NCBI RefSeq assembly: GCF_003173775.1
Contig: NZ_CP029552.1
Coordinates: 211,001 to 275,000 of the forward strand
Direction: 5' to 3'
DNA length: 64,000 bases
From: Methylobacterium sp. 17Sr1-1
Lineage (GTDB): Bacteria > Pseudomonadota > Alphaproteobacteria > Rhizobiales > Beijerinckiaceae
Shown here: positions 19,395-28,235 of the stretch, piece after piece
Numbering within the stretch: the first letter of the stretch is position 1
How the letters are laid out: the number at the start of each line of letters is the position of its first letter
The notes under the pieces: generated by a model
Databases searched by the model: none
What the model was told of the DNA's origin: nothing
What the model saw: the letters and a program-made list of their open reading frames with translations, nothing else
Program-made: the position numbers and the translations under genes

Positions 19395-20426
19395 TTAATG
19401 GCGCCTCACCGCGCGCAGGGCGGCGGCGAGGCGGGCCCAGGCCGCTTCGTCGGGCGGCAGGCCGAAGCGCAGCCGCGCCGGCGACGCCTCGAACCGGCGC
19501 ACGAAGATCCCGGCGCGGCCGAGCTGCGCGAACAGGCTCGCGGAATCGGGCATGGAGTCGGGCATGGAATCGGGAAAGTCGGCGGTGCGGAACAGGCACG
19601 TGCCGCCGACGATCCGGCCGCCGGCTTGCGCGAGCAGCGCGTCGAGCCGGGCCGCGTCGCGGCCCCGCGCGGCGGTCGCCTCCCGCCGCCAGGCGGCGTC
19701 CGTGAGCGCATGGCGGCCGACCGCGATCGCCGGCCCCGACACCGCCCAGGGGCCGATCCCGCGGCGCAACCTTCCGATCAGGGGCTCTGCCGCCACGGCG
19801 AAGCCGAGGCGCAGGCCGGCGAGGCCGTAGGTCTTGCCGAAGGAGCGCAGCACCAGGCAGCCGGGCGGCGGCGGCCCGCACAGGCTCTCCACTGGTTCGA
19901 GATCCGCGAAGGCCTCGTCGACCACGAGCCAGCCGCCGCGTTCCGCGAGCCGGGCGGAGGCCGCCGCGAGCTCGCGGGCCGGGATCACCCGCCCGTCCGG
20001 GTTGTTCGGGTTGACCGCCACGACCACGTCGGCCGCCAAATCGAGGTCCGGTACCGTCGCGACCGCGTGCCCGGCCCGGGCCCAGGCCGCGGCGTGCTCG
20101 GCGTAGGTCGGGCCGAGGACCGCGACGCGGCCGGGCGGCCGCAGCCGCGGGATCAGGTCGATCAAGGCCTGCGTGCCGGGGGCGGCGACGACGTGGGCCG
20201 GATCCGCGCCGTAGGCCTGCGCCGCGGCGTCCTCGAGGGAGGCGAGGTCGGCCCGCGCCGGCAGCCGCGTGAAGGCGCTGGCCTCCAGGGCCGGCCACGG
20301 ATAGGGGATCGGGTTGATCCCCGTCGACAGGTCGATCCAGGGCTCGGGGGCCTGCGGGAAGAGCCGGCGGGCCTCGCCGAGGTCGCCCCCGTGCCGGATC
20401 GCCCCTTCCTCGCCTTCGCTCGCCAT
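19395..20426 (-). CDS. cobC: Threonine-phosphate decarboxylase-type cobalamin enzyme CobC
   Basis: This 343-residue PLP-dependent fold-type I enzyme is expected to supply the aminopropanol arm of cobalamin by decarboxylating L-threonine O-3-phosphate. HGGDLGEA and WIDLSTGINP open the domain. AVNPNNPDGRVIP and the lysine in LRSFGKTYGLAGLRLGF mark the PLP site. A 12-base in-frame tandem repeat (19544-19574) encodes DSMPDSMPDS near residue 285. The ATG shares two bases with the start of the divergent cobD, its natural pathway partner. Confidence 0.93.
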   Translation of the reverse strand: MASEGEEGAIRHGGDLGEARRLFPQAPEPWIDLSTGINPIPYPWPALEASAFTRLPARADLASLEDAAAQAYGADPAHVVAAPGTQALIDLIPRLRPPGRVAVLGPTYAEHAAAWARAGHAVATVPDLDLAADVVVAVNPNNPDGRVIPARELAAASARLAERGGWLVVDEAFADLEPVESLCGPPPPGCLVLRSFGKTYGLAGLRLGFAVAAEPLIGRLRRGIGPWAVSGPAIAVGRHALTDAAWRREATAARGRDAARLDALLAQAGGRIVGGTCLFRTADFPDSMPDSMPDSASLFAQLGRAGIFVRRFEASPARLRFGLPPDEAAWARLAAALRAVRRH

Positions 20427-21420
20427 GACCGCCCTGCTGCACCCGCCCGACAGCCTCCCGGTGCTCGTCCTCGCCCTCGCGGTGGAGGCCGTGCTCGGCT
20501 ATCCGGACCGCCTCTACAGGCTGGCCGGCCACCCTGTCACCTGGATCGGCGCCCTGATCGCCGCCCTCGACCGCCGCCTCAACCGCGAGGGCGATCCCGG
20601 TGGGCGCCGGCGCGCCGCCGGGGTGCTGGCGCTGCTCCTCGTCCTCGCGGCGACCGGCGTCGCGGCGTCTGGTCTCGCGCTCGCCTGCGGGGCGCTCGGG
20701 CTGCTGCCCGGCGTCATCCTCTGCGCCTTGCTCGCCGCGAGCCTGCCGGCCCAGCGCAGCCTGCACGACCACGTCGCCCGGGTGGCGCAGGACCTCGACC
20801 GCGACGGCCTCTCCGGCGGGCGCGAAGCGGTGGCGATGATCGTCGGACGCAACCCCGAGACCCTCGACGAGGCCGCGCTCTGCCGCGCCGCGATCGAGAG
20901 CCTGGCCGAGAACTTTTCCGACGGCATCGTGGCGCCGGCCGTCTGGCTCGGCGTCGGCGGCCTGCCCGGGGGCGCGCTCTACAAGGCGATCAACACCGCC
21001 GACAGCATGATCGGCCACCGCACGCCCCGCCACGAGGCCTTCGGCTGGGCCGCCGCCCGCCTCGACGACTTCGTCAACCTGCCGGCCTCGCGCCTCACCG
21101 CCGGGCTCGTCATCGGCGCTGCCGCCCTCACCCCGGGGGCCAGCGCCCGGGAGGCGCTCGCGGCGGTCCGGCGCGATGCCGGCCGCCACCGCTCGCCCAA
21201 TGCCGGCTGGCCGGAGGCCGCGATGGCGGGAGCGCTCGGTCTTCGCCTCGCGGGTCCCCGGGTCTACGGCACCACGCGGGTCGAGGATGCCTGGATGGGA
21301 TCGGGACGGCCCGAGGTCGATGCCGCCGACATCCGGCGGGCGCTCACGCTGTACCGGCGGGCCTGCGGGCTGCTGTGGGGACTGGCGGTGGGGCTGGCCG
21401 GTCTCGCGCTGGCGGTGTGA
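20425..21420 (+). CDS. cobD: Adenosylcobinamide-phosphate synthase CobD/CbiB
   Basis: This 331-residue integral membrane protein joins the aminopropanol phosphate made by CobC to adenosylcobyric acid. LALAVEAVLGYPDRLYRLAGHPVTWIG near the start is the family signature. Further conserved blocks are IVGRNPETLDE, SLAENFSDGIVAP, YKAINTADSMIGHR and RSPNAGWPEAAMAGALG. The ATG at 20425 overlaps the cobC ATG on the other strand (CCATGA read both ways), so no separate ribosome-site space exists. The stop codon begins a palindrome. Confidence 0.94.
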   Translation: MTALLHPPDSLPVLVLALAVEAVLGYPDRLYRLAGHPVTWIGALIAALDRRLNREGDPGGRRRAAGVLALLLVLAATGVAASGLALACGALGLLPGVILCALLAASLPAQRSLHDHVARVAQDLDRDGLSGGREAVAMIVGRNPETLDEAALCRAAIESLAENFSDGIVAPAVWLGVGGLPGGALYKAINTADSMIGHRTPRHEAFGWAAARLDDFVNLPASRLTAGLVIGAAALTPGASAREALAAVRRDAGRHRSPNAGWPEAAMAGALGLRLAGPRVYGTTRVEDAWMGSGRPEVDAADIRRALTLYRRACGLLWGLAVGLAGLALAV

Positions 21421-21516
21421 GACGATTTCCGAATCGATCGTTCGAAAATCGTCTCAGGCCATTGAAAAGACAACCGTTATCCCTTTTGCGGCCGGGACCG
21501 GCCGCGAAAGGGATAA
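21418..21516. repeat. Two consecutive palindromes after cobD
   Basis: An imperfect palindrome of 39 bases (21418-21456, arms TGAGACGATTT and AAAATCGTCTCA) begins exactly at the cobD stop codon. A second hairpin has 18-bp arms with one G-T pair (21477-21494 with 21499-21516). A comparable stop-codon-anchored palindrome follows the solute-binding gene at 37095. They may end cobD transcription or stabilise its RNA. Confidence 0.7.
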
Positions 21517-21601
21517 TCGTCTCCGCCAGCGCCGGACGACCGGCGCGAGATCCCTGTCCCGGCCGGGGCGAGCGTGCGGGCGGGTAGCAGGCCGCGCGGC
21601 G

Positions 21602-22579
21602 TCAGCTCCGGCGCGCCGGCAGCGTGGCCTTCAGCGCCTCCCAGCCGTCGCGCAGGCCGAGATGGCGCAGGCCTTCGAACGGCCGGACCTCCGGCCGCTC
21701 GCCGCGTGGATGCACCACCACGGTGGCGGTGCGCCCGACGGTGAGGCGGTCGCGGTCGACGGTGGAATCGAGGGCGATCCGCACCGGCACGCGCTGGGCG
21801 AGGCGCACCCAGGCGAAGGTCGGGTTGACGTTGGCGAGCAGCGACGAGCCGGCGCTGCGCTCCCGGTCCTCGATGCCGGCGGCAACGCTCTCGACCGTGC
21901 CGGTGACGTCGCGATCCTCGCCCATCAGCCGCACGGTGACCGGGTCGCCGGGATGGATGCGGTCGAGCTTCGTCTCCTCGAAATAGCCCTGGACGTGCAG
22001 GGTATCGCCGTCGACGAGGGCCATCACCGCCTTGCCGACCCCCACATAGGCGCCGGGGCGCAGCTCGAGGTTGCTGATCCGTCCGTTGACCGAGGCGCGG
22101 ACCTCGGAGCGGTCGAGGTTGAGCCGGGCGAGGTCGCGGTCGGCCACGGCCTGGTCGTAGGCGGCCCGGGCGCTCTGCTCGGCGGCGAGCGTCGCCTCCA
22201 GCTTCTGCTGCGACACGACGTTGTCGCTGAGCTGGCGGTAACGGGCCAGATCCGCCTCGGCCTGGACCAGGTTCGCCTTGCGGCCGGCCACCACGGCCTC
22301 GGCCTGCCGCAAGGCCAGGGCGAAGCGGTCGGGGTCGATGCGGAACAGCACGTCGCCGCGCTTGACCCGCTGGTTGTCCCGCACCTCGACGTCGCGGACC
22401 AGCCCCGAGACGTCGGGGGCGACGCCCACGACCTCCGCCCGCACCCGCCCGTCGCGGGTCCAGGGGGCCTCGAGGTAGTAGTCCCAGAGCGCCGTTCCGA
22501 CGAGGATGGCGAGCGCCAGCATGGCGGCGGTGACGGCGAAGCGGCCGAGGAAGGCGAGCGCGCGGGTCATTGTTTTCAA
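21602..22579 (-). CDS. aaeA: HlyD/EmrA-type periplasmic adaptor (AaeA-like)
   Basis: This 325-residue membrane-fusion protein has a single N-terminal anchor (residues 14-33). The lipoyl-like halves are seen in VVGVAPDVSGLVRDVEVRDNQRVKRGDVLFRIDP and NGRISNLELRPGAYVGVGKAVMALV, separated by an alpha hairpin. It links an inner-membrane exporter with the outside, here the FUSC protein encoded upstream. It is the last gene of a four-gene operon, four bases after the DUF1656 gene. The substrate class for this system is aromatic acids in enterobacteria, which is only an analogy here. Confidence 0.9.
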   Translation of the reverse strand: MKTMTRALAFLGRFAVTAAMLALAILVGTALWDYYLEAPWTRDGRVRAEVVGVAPDVSGLVRDVEVRDNQRVKRGDVLFRIDPDRFALALRQAEAVVAGRKANLVQAEADLARYRQLSDNVVSQQKLEATLAAEQSARAAYDQAVADRDLARLNLDRSEVRASVNGRISNLELRPGAYVGVGKAVMALVDGDTLHVQGYFEETKLDRIHPGDPVTVRLMGEDRDVTGTVESVAAGIEDRERSAGSSLLANVNPTFAWVRLAQRVPVRIALDSTVDRDRLTVGRTATVVVHPRGERPEVRPFEGLRHLGLRDGWEALKATLPARRS

Positions 22580-22583
22580 GTCT

Positions 22584-22787
22584 TCAGGTCAGGCGGCCGG
22601 CGAGCGACACGACGACGCCGAGGCACACGAGGGTGAGGCAGAGGTCGAAGAGCGGCCGGTGCCAGACCAGCCGGTAGAGCCCGAGCGCGCCGATCAGCCG
22701 GCGCAGAACGAGGCTGACCAGGACAGCGACGAGGGCCCAGACCAGCAGGGCCGGCACGAAGACGCCGTAGAGATCGATGTCGGTCAT
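22584..22787 (-). CDS. aaeX: DUF1656 small membrane protein (AaeX-like)
   Basis: This 67-residue protein has two predicted membrane segments (about residues 8-28 and 48-63) and opens MTDIDLYGVFVPALLVWAL, the DUF1656 signature. It is always found with FUSC/HlyD efflux pairs, and its role is unknown. Its ATG overlaps the FUSC stop as TGATG, so it is translationally coupled. Confidence 0.9.
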   Translation of the reverse strand: MTDIDLYGVFVPALLVWALVAVLVSLVLRRLIGALGLYRLVWHRPLFDLCLTLVCLGVVVSLAGRLT

Positions 22788-24823
22788 CAGGCGGCCTCCC
22801 GCGCCGGCAGGACGGCGCCGGGCGGCGGCGCCTCGGGAAACAGGGCGCGGCGCAGGCCGACGAGGCCCAGCAGCGCGTCGCGCCGGCCGGGGCCCTCGGC
22901 ATCCCCGACGCTCGCGAGCGCCGCGTCGATGCGGCGGAGCAGGTCGTCCGAGGCCGGGCCGCGCGGCCCCTCGTAATGGCCCGCCACCCCGTCGAGAGCG
23001 TCATCGAGGGGGGCGACCGCTCCGGGCGGCAGACCGTGGCGGGCACGCCGCAGGGAGACGAGGTTCATGCCGACCCGGAGCGCCGCCAGGGTGTCGATCC
23101 GGGGCAGATCGCTGTCGGGCCCGGCGGCTGCCAGCCGCGGCACCAGGAGGCCGAGGCGGTCGAGCATCAGGTGGGCGAAGGCGGCCCGGTCGCCGTGCCC
23201 GCGCCGGCGCGCCGCCCGGGCGAGGTCGGCGCGGCTCGCCGCCACCAGCCGGCGGGCGCCGTGCTCGGCGCCGACCGAGCGCACCAGCCGCGTCACGATC
23301 GCGGCGAGCCAGATGCCGCCGACGAGGGCGATGCTCGAATTGACGTATCCGCCGAATTCCGAGGTGTAACGGTCCTGGATCGCCAGGAGGGCGTTGCCGT
23401 TGACGCCGAGCGCCAGGCCCACCGGCATCGTCTTCGGGATCGTCATCAGCAGGCCGCACAGGATCAGCAGCGGGGCCAGCACGAGCGCCAGGCTGACGAA
23501 ATCGTGCACCAGCGGCATCACGCCGAACAGGAGCACGCCGATCGCGGCGGCGGCGATGCCGGTCCAGGTGGCGAAGCTCAGGATCGCCGGGGCCGGATCG
23601 TCCTGGGTCGCGAACAGGCAGCACAGCACCGCGCCCATCATCGCCGCGGTGGCGCCGTCGGGCCAGGCGGTGGCGATCCACAAAGCCACGCAGGCGACGA
23701 TGCCGAGGAACACGCCGAGGGCGGAGCGCAGCGCCATGCCGTGGTCGCGGTGGCGCGGCGCGCGGCCGCCGAACTCGCCCGCATAGGCCAGCGGCTCGCG
23801 CAGGCGGCCGTCGCCGCGCGCGATCCCGTCCTGCAGCGCCCGGCAGTCCCGACCGATCGCCACCAATTCGCGCAGGCGGTCGATCAGGCTCGCCCGCACC
23901 AGGGCGGACCAGGATCCGTGAGAGGACGCGGGCGAGGGGAGCGGACGGTCGGCGGCCTCGATGCGGGCGAGGAGCGCGTCGGCCTCGACGGCGGGAGCGC
24001 CGGCCGCCGACCACGCCTCGACGTCGGCGAGCAGGCGGCGCAGATCCGGCGTGAGGCCGGACAGGCCGTCAAGCGCCGCGATCCGGTCGGCGAGGGAGGA
24101 GAGGACCGGCAGCAGCATCAGCATCCGGCCGCGCAGGAGCTGCACCAGCGGCACCGCCCGGCTCTGGGCCGAGGTGTCGTAAGCGAGATGCGTCGAGAGC
24201 GCGTCGATCTCCGCCGCTTCCGCCGCGAGGCGCAGACGCCGCACCCGGGTGGCCGGTTCCTCGCCGGCCCGCGAGAGCACGTCGCCGGTCCAGCGCCCCG
24301 CCTCCTTGAGCCAGGCGCCGACCCGGGCGGCGAGGACCGGGCCGACGGGCTCAGGCAGAACGAGGCTCGCGACCAGCGAGGCGCAGAGGATCCCGAGGGT
24401 GATCTCCTCCGCCCGCGACACCGCGGTGTCGAAGATGGTCTCCGGGCTCGTCACCGCCGGAAAGCCGATCAGCGCCGCGGTGTAGCCGGCGAGCATGAAC
24501 AGGTAGGCCCGCGGCGAGCGGTCGAGGAGCGAGAGGTAGAGGCAGCCGGCGGTCCACAGCGCCAGGGCGAGCGTCAGCACCTCCGGGGCGTTGACGAGCG
24601 GCGGCACCAGGACGACCGCCATCGCGACGCCGATCAGCGTGCCGACCACCCGGTACAGGGCCTTCGAGCGGGTGGCGCCGGAGAGCGGCTGCATGGTGAT
24701 GTAGACGGTCGCCATCGCCCAGTAGGGCCGCGGCAGGTCGACCCAGAGCGCGATGCCGAGGGCGAGCAGCGCCGCCCCGCTGACCTTGAGGGCGAACAGC
24801 CATTGGCGCCAGCCGGGCAGCAT
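22787..24823 (-). CDS. aaeB: FUSC-family efflux transporter (AaeB-like)
   Basis: This 678-residue fusaric-acid-resistance/aromatic-acid exporter is built of two halves. Each half has a bundle of membrane helices (about residues 12-165 and 355-500), followed by a soluble helical part. PYWAMATVYITMQPLSGATRSKA is the family signature in the first half. WPDGATAAMMGAVLCCLFATQDDPAPAI starts the second. The ATG at 24823 overlaps the MarR stop as TGATG. It works with the HlyD and DUF1656 proteins downstream. Confidence 0.93.
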   Translation of the reverse strand: MLPGWRQWLFALKVSGAALLALGIALWVDLPRPYWAMATVYITMQPLSGATRSKALYRVVGTLIGVAMAVVLVPPLVNAPEVLTLALALWTAGCLYLSLLDRSPRAYLFMLAGYTAALIGFPAVTSPETIFDTAVSRAEEITLGILCASLVASLVLPEPVGPVLAARVGAWLKEAGRWTGDVLSRAGEEPATRVRRLRLAAEAAEIDALSTHLAYDTSAQSRAVPLVQLLRGRMLMLLPVLSSLADRIAALDGLSGLTPDLRRLLADVEAWSAAGAPAVEADALLARIEAADRPLPSPASSHGSWSALVRASLIDRLRELVAIGRDCRALQDGIARGDGRLREPLAYAGEFGGRAPRHRDHGMALRSALGVFLGIVACVALWIATAWPDGATAAMMGAVLCCLFATQDDPAPAILSFATWTGIAAAAIGVLLFGVMPLVHDFVSLALVLAPLLILCGLLMTIPKTMPVGLALGVNGNALLAIQDRYTSEFGGYVNSSIALVGGIWLAAIVTRLVRSVGAEHGARRLVAASRADLARAARRRGHGDRAAFAHLMLDRLGLLVPRLAAAGPDSDLPRIDTLAALRVGMNLVSLRRARHGLPPGAVAPLDDALDGVAGHYEGPRGPASDDLLRRIDAALASVGDAEGPGRRDALLGLVGLRRALFPEAPPPGAVLPAREAA

Positions 24824-25320
24824 CAGGCGCGTCCTCCGGCGGCCGGGCGGGCCACAAGCGCGTCCTCGGGCCCGCAGGTCAGGCTCGCGCCGCGCGGGCC
24901 CTCGGCCCGGAGCGCGCGCAGAACGGTGAGGGCCGCCCGCAGGTCGTCGTCGCCGACAGGGGCGAAGACCGCCTCGCGCAAGGTGTCGAACCGTGCCTCG
25001 ATCGCCGTCGCGCGGGCCCGGCCCTCCGCCGTCAGGTGCAGCACCTTGGCGCGGCGGTCGGTCGGGTCCTCCCGGCGGGTGACGAGGCCGGCCTCGCAGA
25101 GCTGGTCGAGGAGGCGCACCAGGCTCGGCCCCTCGACGCCGAGCGCGTCGGCCAGCGTCGTCTGGCGCAGGTCGCCGCCGAGCCGCCCGATCAGCAGCAG
25201 CGGCAGCGCCGTCGCCTCGGTCAGCCCGTAGGCGGTCACGACCTCGTCGGCGGCCCGGCGCCAGACGCGCCCGGCCTGGAGCAGGGTCAGGGTGAGGGAT
25301 TGCAGGAGGTCGCGTCGCAT
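24823..25320 (-). CDS. MarR-family repressor of the efflux operon
   Basis: This 165-residue winged-helix regulator has the DNA-binding part in QTTLADALGVEGPSLVRLLDQLCEAGLVTRREDPTDRRAKVLHLT, around residues 53-97 (recognition helix plus the DxRxK wing). It is the first gene of the operon with FUSC, DUF1656 and HlyD, and all junctions overlap or nearly touch. By analogy, binding of an aromatic ligand would lift repression of its own operon. Confidence 0.93.
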   Translation of the reverse strand: MRRDLLQSLTLTLLQAGRVWRRAADEVVTAYGLTEATALPLLLIGRLGGDLRQTTLADALGVEGPSLVRLLDQLCEAGLVTRREDPTDRRAKVLHLTAEGRARATAIEARFDTLREAVFAPVGDDDLRAALTVLRALRAEGPRGASLTCGPEDALVARPAAGGRA

Positions 25321-25348
25321 CGCCGCCAGTCGGGCCGCGTCTTGCGGA

Positions 25349-25376
25349 CCGATCCTTGATCGGCCTCATAGATAGG
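25349..25376 (-). promoter_or_regulatory. Candidate promoter and MarR operator of the efflux operon
   Basis: A perfect inverted repeat CCGATC-CTT-GATCGG (25349-25363) lies 29 bases upstream of the marR start. On the minus strand it follows directly after a TATCTA box that is 17 bases downstream of TTCAGC. This fits a sigma70-type promoter with an operator over the start site. The match to promoter consensus is only moderate. Confidence 0.4.
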
Positions 25377-25500
25377 ATGCTAACGATCCGAGCTGAAGCG
25401 CGGAGGGCGCGGGCCGGCCATGCGCGTGAGGGAGAGATGCAAGACTTTCAGGATCGACTGCCCGGGTCCCTGCTATTTGGCGGTGGCTACTCGGCAGCGG

Positions 25501-25836
25501 CTACTTGGCGGCGGCGTCGCGGTCGGGGGCCCAATCGAGCTCGACCACGGATTTTCCGTCCTCGCGGTTGTAGCGCAAGGCGGTGTGCCGCATCGCCCGC
25601 AAGGCCGCGGCGTCGTCGGCCCGGGGGCACTGGACGGGATCGTGGGGGCGCTTGGTCCGGTCGAGCATGCGCCCGAAGGCGGCGTCGAGGGCCGGCATCG
25701 CCGAGACGGTCGAGAACGGGGTCGACAGGTAGACGGTGCCGGACGGGGCGCGGGCGAGGCAGTAGCGCCAGTCGGCGGCGGCCGGATTGGCCACCAGAAC
25801 GACGCCGATCACGGCGCCCGGAAGCAGGGCTCTCAT
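25501..25836 (-). CDS. Small periplasmic protein of unknown function
   Basis: This 111-residue protein starts at ATG 25836, chosen because it begins a signal peptide (MRALLPGAVIGVVLVANPAAA, cut near residue 22). The mature protein opens DWRYCLARAPSGTVYLSTPF and has two cysteines, possibly forming a disulfide (WRYC and VQCPRADD). No family recognised. It stands alone between the MarR operon and another small gene. Confidence 0.7.
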   Translation of the reverse strand: MRALLPGAVIGVVLVANPAAADWRYCLARAPSGTVYLSTPFSTVSAMPALDAAFGRMLDRTKRPHDPVQCPRADDAAALRAMRHTALRYNREDGKSVVELDWAPDRDAAAK

Positions 25837-25924
25837 CGAAGCGGGACTCTCGGAACGGGCCTCGGGGCCGTCCCGATGCGCGGCGCTTGCGGCGCCAGCA
25901 AGGCGCGGCAAAGCGCGGGACGTG

Positions 25925-26170
25925 TCAGGCCGGAACCAGGCCCGGTGCGGGGGCCTCGATCTCCTCGGCGTCGAGGCTCACGCTCCAGACCCGGGCGCCG
26001 TCCTCGGTGACGAGCCAGGCCTCGCCGGTCCCGTCGCCGAAGACCTCGTCGGCCCGTCCGAGCACCCGGGCGGCGGCGTGGCGCACCGTCGGCGCCTCGA
26101 TCGACAGGTGGTGGAGCGGGAGGGCCTCGCGTCGGTCGCGGGAGGCGGAGAGCAGGCGATAGACGGGCAT
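25925..26170 (-). CDS. Small protein of unknown function
   Basis: This protein has 81 residues from ATG 26170, with GGAG about ten bases upstream. The frame is open to 26401 but that part lacks coding character. The sequence opens MPVYRLLSASRDRREALPLHHL and has an acidic C-terminal part (VWSVSLDAEEIEAP). It is cytosolic. I recognise no family. The call rests on codon bias and a ribosome site. Confidence 0.55.
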   Translation of the reverse strand: MPVYRLLSASRDRREALPLHHLSIEAPTVRHAAARVLGRADEVFGDGTGEAWLVTEDGARVWSVSLDAEEIEAPAPGLVPA

Positions 26171-26625
26171 ACGAGCGAACTCCGAGAGACGAGGGGGGTC
26201 TGGCGATCCCGGATGTCTGGCGTGATCGGCGGCTGCCTTGTGGTGTCGAACCGTTCCCCACGCCCCAGGTTCCGGCCAGGCCGGTACGGGGAGCGTCGGA
26301 CGATCGTCCGCGGCGGGCTCAGACCGCCGCGGGCACGTCGCTGTGATCGCCCACAGGCGACGTTGGGTCAACGCTTGTAGCGTCATCTCCGGAAGGTTCA
26401 AGAGTTAACTCAGGGAAAATCGCGCCGGGGCGGCCGAGGCGCGCAGCCGTTGACACGGCCCCTCTCCTCCCCCTTGTGGGGAGGGAAGAAAGCCCGCCTC
26501 CGCAACGTCCTGGTCAGAGGGACCTTGGCCATGCATGAGACCTTGGCCATGAGACCCTGGCCATGAGACCCTGGCCCCGGGACGAAGCGTCGATCCGCCG
26601 GCACAGGGGGAGAGGAACGAACACG
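26171..26625. other. Spacer upstream of kdgK
   Basis: This 455-base region holds no convincing gene. It contains a CCTCCCCC/GGGGAGGG hairpin near 26470-26490 and the short tandem repeat annotated separately. It should contain the kdgK promoter; no clear boxes are seen. Confidence 0.5.
26523..26576 (+). repeat. Tandem repeat of a 14-base unit before kdgK
   Basis: Units CCTTGGCCATGAGA-like follow each other at 26523-26540 (with a four-base insertion), 26541-26554 and 26555-26568. A partial unit lies at 26569-26576. Each unit contains the palindrome TGGCCA and an ATG. It lies 50 bases before the kdgK start. Confidence 0.8.
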
Positions 26626-27579
26626 ATGACGACGAGGGTCGCCTGCATCGGCGAGTGCATGATGGAGCTGTCGGAGCGGCCCGACGGCAGCCTCTCGCGC
26701 GGCTACGGCGGCGATACGCTGAACACCGCGCTCTACCTCGCCCGGCTCGGCGTCGCGGTCGATTACGTGACGGCGCTCGGCGACGATCCGTGGAGCGAGG
26801 AGATGCTGGCGGCCTGGGCCGCCGAAGGGGTCGGCACCGGGCAGGTGCGGCGCCTGCCCGGGCGGATGCCGGGGCTCTACATCATCCGCACCGACGCCTC
26901 CGGCGAGCGCAGCTTCCATTACTGGCGCGACAGCGCCGCCGCCCGCGACCTCTTCTCCGGCCCCGGCGCCGCGGAGACGCGGGACGCCCTGGCGGGCTAC
27001 GACCTCGTCTACGCGTCGGGCATCAGCCTGTCGCTCTACGGCGAGGCCGGGCGGGCGGCGCTCGCCGAGACCTGCCGGGCGGTCCAGGCCCGGGGCGGGC
27101 GGGTCGCCTTCGACACCAACTACCGGCCCCGCGGCTGGCCCGACAAGGCGAAGGCGCAAGGCGCCTTCCGCGACGCGATGGCGGCGGCCGACCTGATCTT
27201 CGCCTCCAGCGAAGACCTCGAATGGCTGTACGGGCGCGACGGCGAGGCGGAGGTGCTGCGCCACCACGGCCGCTGCGAGATCGTGCTGAAGGGCGGCGGC
27301 TCGCCGCCGAGCGTGCGGGTGCTCGCCGGCACCGAGGACGTCACGGTGCCGGCCCCGCCCGTGGCGTCGGTCGTCGACACCACCGCGGCGGGCGACAGCT
27401 TCGCGGCGGCCTACATGGCGGCCCGCCTCGCCGGCAGGCCGCCCGCCGAGGCCGCCTCTCACGGCCACCGCCTCGCCGGCACCGTGATCGCCCATCGCGG
27501 CGCCGTGATCCCCCGGGCGGCGATGCCCGACCTGCCGCTCGCCACGGATTCTCTTGCAACCGAACAGGGACGCCCGTGA
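26626..27579 (+). CDS. kdgK: 2-dehydro-3-deoxygluconokinase (PfkB family)
   Basis: This 317-residue sugar kinase is expected to phosphorylate 2-keto-3-deoxygluconate to KDPG. The GGDTLNTALYLARLG substrate region is at residues 28-42. The PfkB ATP/anion-hole signature DTTAAGDSF contains the likely catalytic Asp257. The start at 26626 follows AGAGGAAC and an open but implausible upstream stretch. Its stop overlaps the eda start as TGATG, making a two-gene Entner-Doudoroff unit. The PfkB fold alone does not prove the substrate; the neighbour eda does most of that. Confidence 0.93.
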   Translation: MTTRVACIGECMMELSERPDGSLSRGYGGDTLNTALYLARLGVAVDYVTALGDDPWSEEMLAAWAAEGVGTGQVRRLPGRMPGLYIIRTDASGERSFHYWRDSAAARDLFSGPGAAETRDALAGYDLVYASGISLSLYGEAGRAALAETCRAVQARGGRVAFDTNYRPRGWPDKAKAQGAFRDAMAAADLIFASSEDLEWLYGRDGEAEVLRHHGRCEIVLKGGGSPPSVRVLAGTEDVTVPAPPVASVVDTTAAGDSFAAAYMAARLAGRPPAEAASHGHRLAGTVIAHRGAVIPRAAMPDLPLATDSLATEQGRP

Positions 27580-28235
27580 TGACCGAGACCCGCTCGACCG
27601 AGACCCGCGCCCAGCGCCTCGACGCGCTCCTCGCCGCCTCCCCGGTGATTCCCGTCATCACCGTGCCGGAGCTCGCCCACGCGGTGCCGCTCGCCCGTGC
27701 CCTGGTGGCTGGCGGCATCACCACCCTGGAGATCACCCTGCGCACGCCGGTGGCCCGCGACGCCGCCAAGGCGATCATGGACGAGGTGCCCGAGGCGGTG
27801 GTGGGCCTCGGCACGGTGCTGAATCCGGCCGACCTCGAGACCGCCCACGCCATCGGCGCCCGCTTCGCGCTCAGCCCGGGGGCGACGCCGGAGCTGCTGC
27901 GGGCGGCCGCGGCCAGCGACATGGTGTTCATGCCCGGCATCGCCACGCCCTCCGACCTGATGCAGGTGCTGGCCGCCGGCTTCACGGTGGCGAAGTTCTT
28001 CCCCGCCGTGCCGGCGGGCGGCATGGCGGCGCTGAAGGCGCTGGGCGGGCCGTTCCCGCAGGCCCGGTTCTGCCCGACCGGCGGCATCGGCGAGGCCGAC
28101 GCCAAGGCCTGGCTCGCCCTGCCGAATGTCGCGGCGGTGGGCGGCTCGTGGCTGGCGCCGGAGGCCGAGATCCGCGCCGGCCAGTTTTCCGCCATCACCG
28201 AGCGGGCCCGCCGCACCCTCGCGGCCTTGCAGTAA
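27579..28235 (+). CDS. eda: KDPG/KHG aldolase
   Basis: This 218-residue class I aldolase cleaves 2-keto-3-deoxy-6-phosphogluconate to pyruvate and glyceraldehyde 3-phosphate. The Schiff-base lysine is Lys139 in TVAKFFPA. Glu51 and Arg55 in TLEITLRT match the proton-shuttling and phosphate-binding residues. The start ATG overlaps the kdgK stop, so product and enzyme are co-produced from one transcript. Confidence 0.95.
   Translation: MTETRSTETRAQRLDALLAASPVIPVITVPELAHAVPLARALVAGGITTLEITLRTPVARDAAKAIMDEVPEAVVGLGTVLNPADLETAHAIGARFALSPGATPELLRAAAASDMVFMPGIATPSDLMQVLAAGFTVAKFFPAVPAGGMAALKALGGPFPQARFCPTGGIGEADAKAWLALPNVAAVGGSWLAPEAEIRAGQFSAITERARRTLAALQ

Noticed and set aside
19312..21189. Upstream extension of the polysaccharide export gene
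   Set aside because: The frame is open across cobC and cobD but encodes no recognisable sequence before the ATG at 19311, which starts the real protein.
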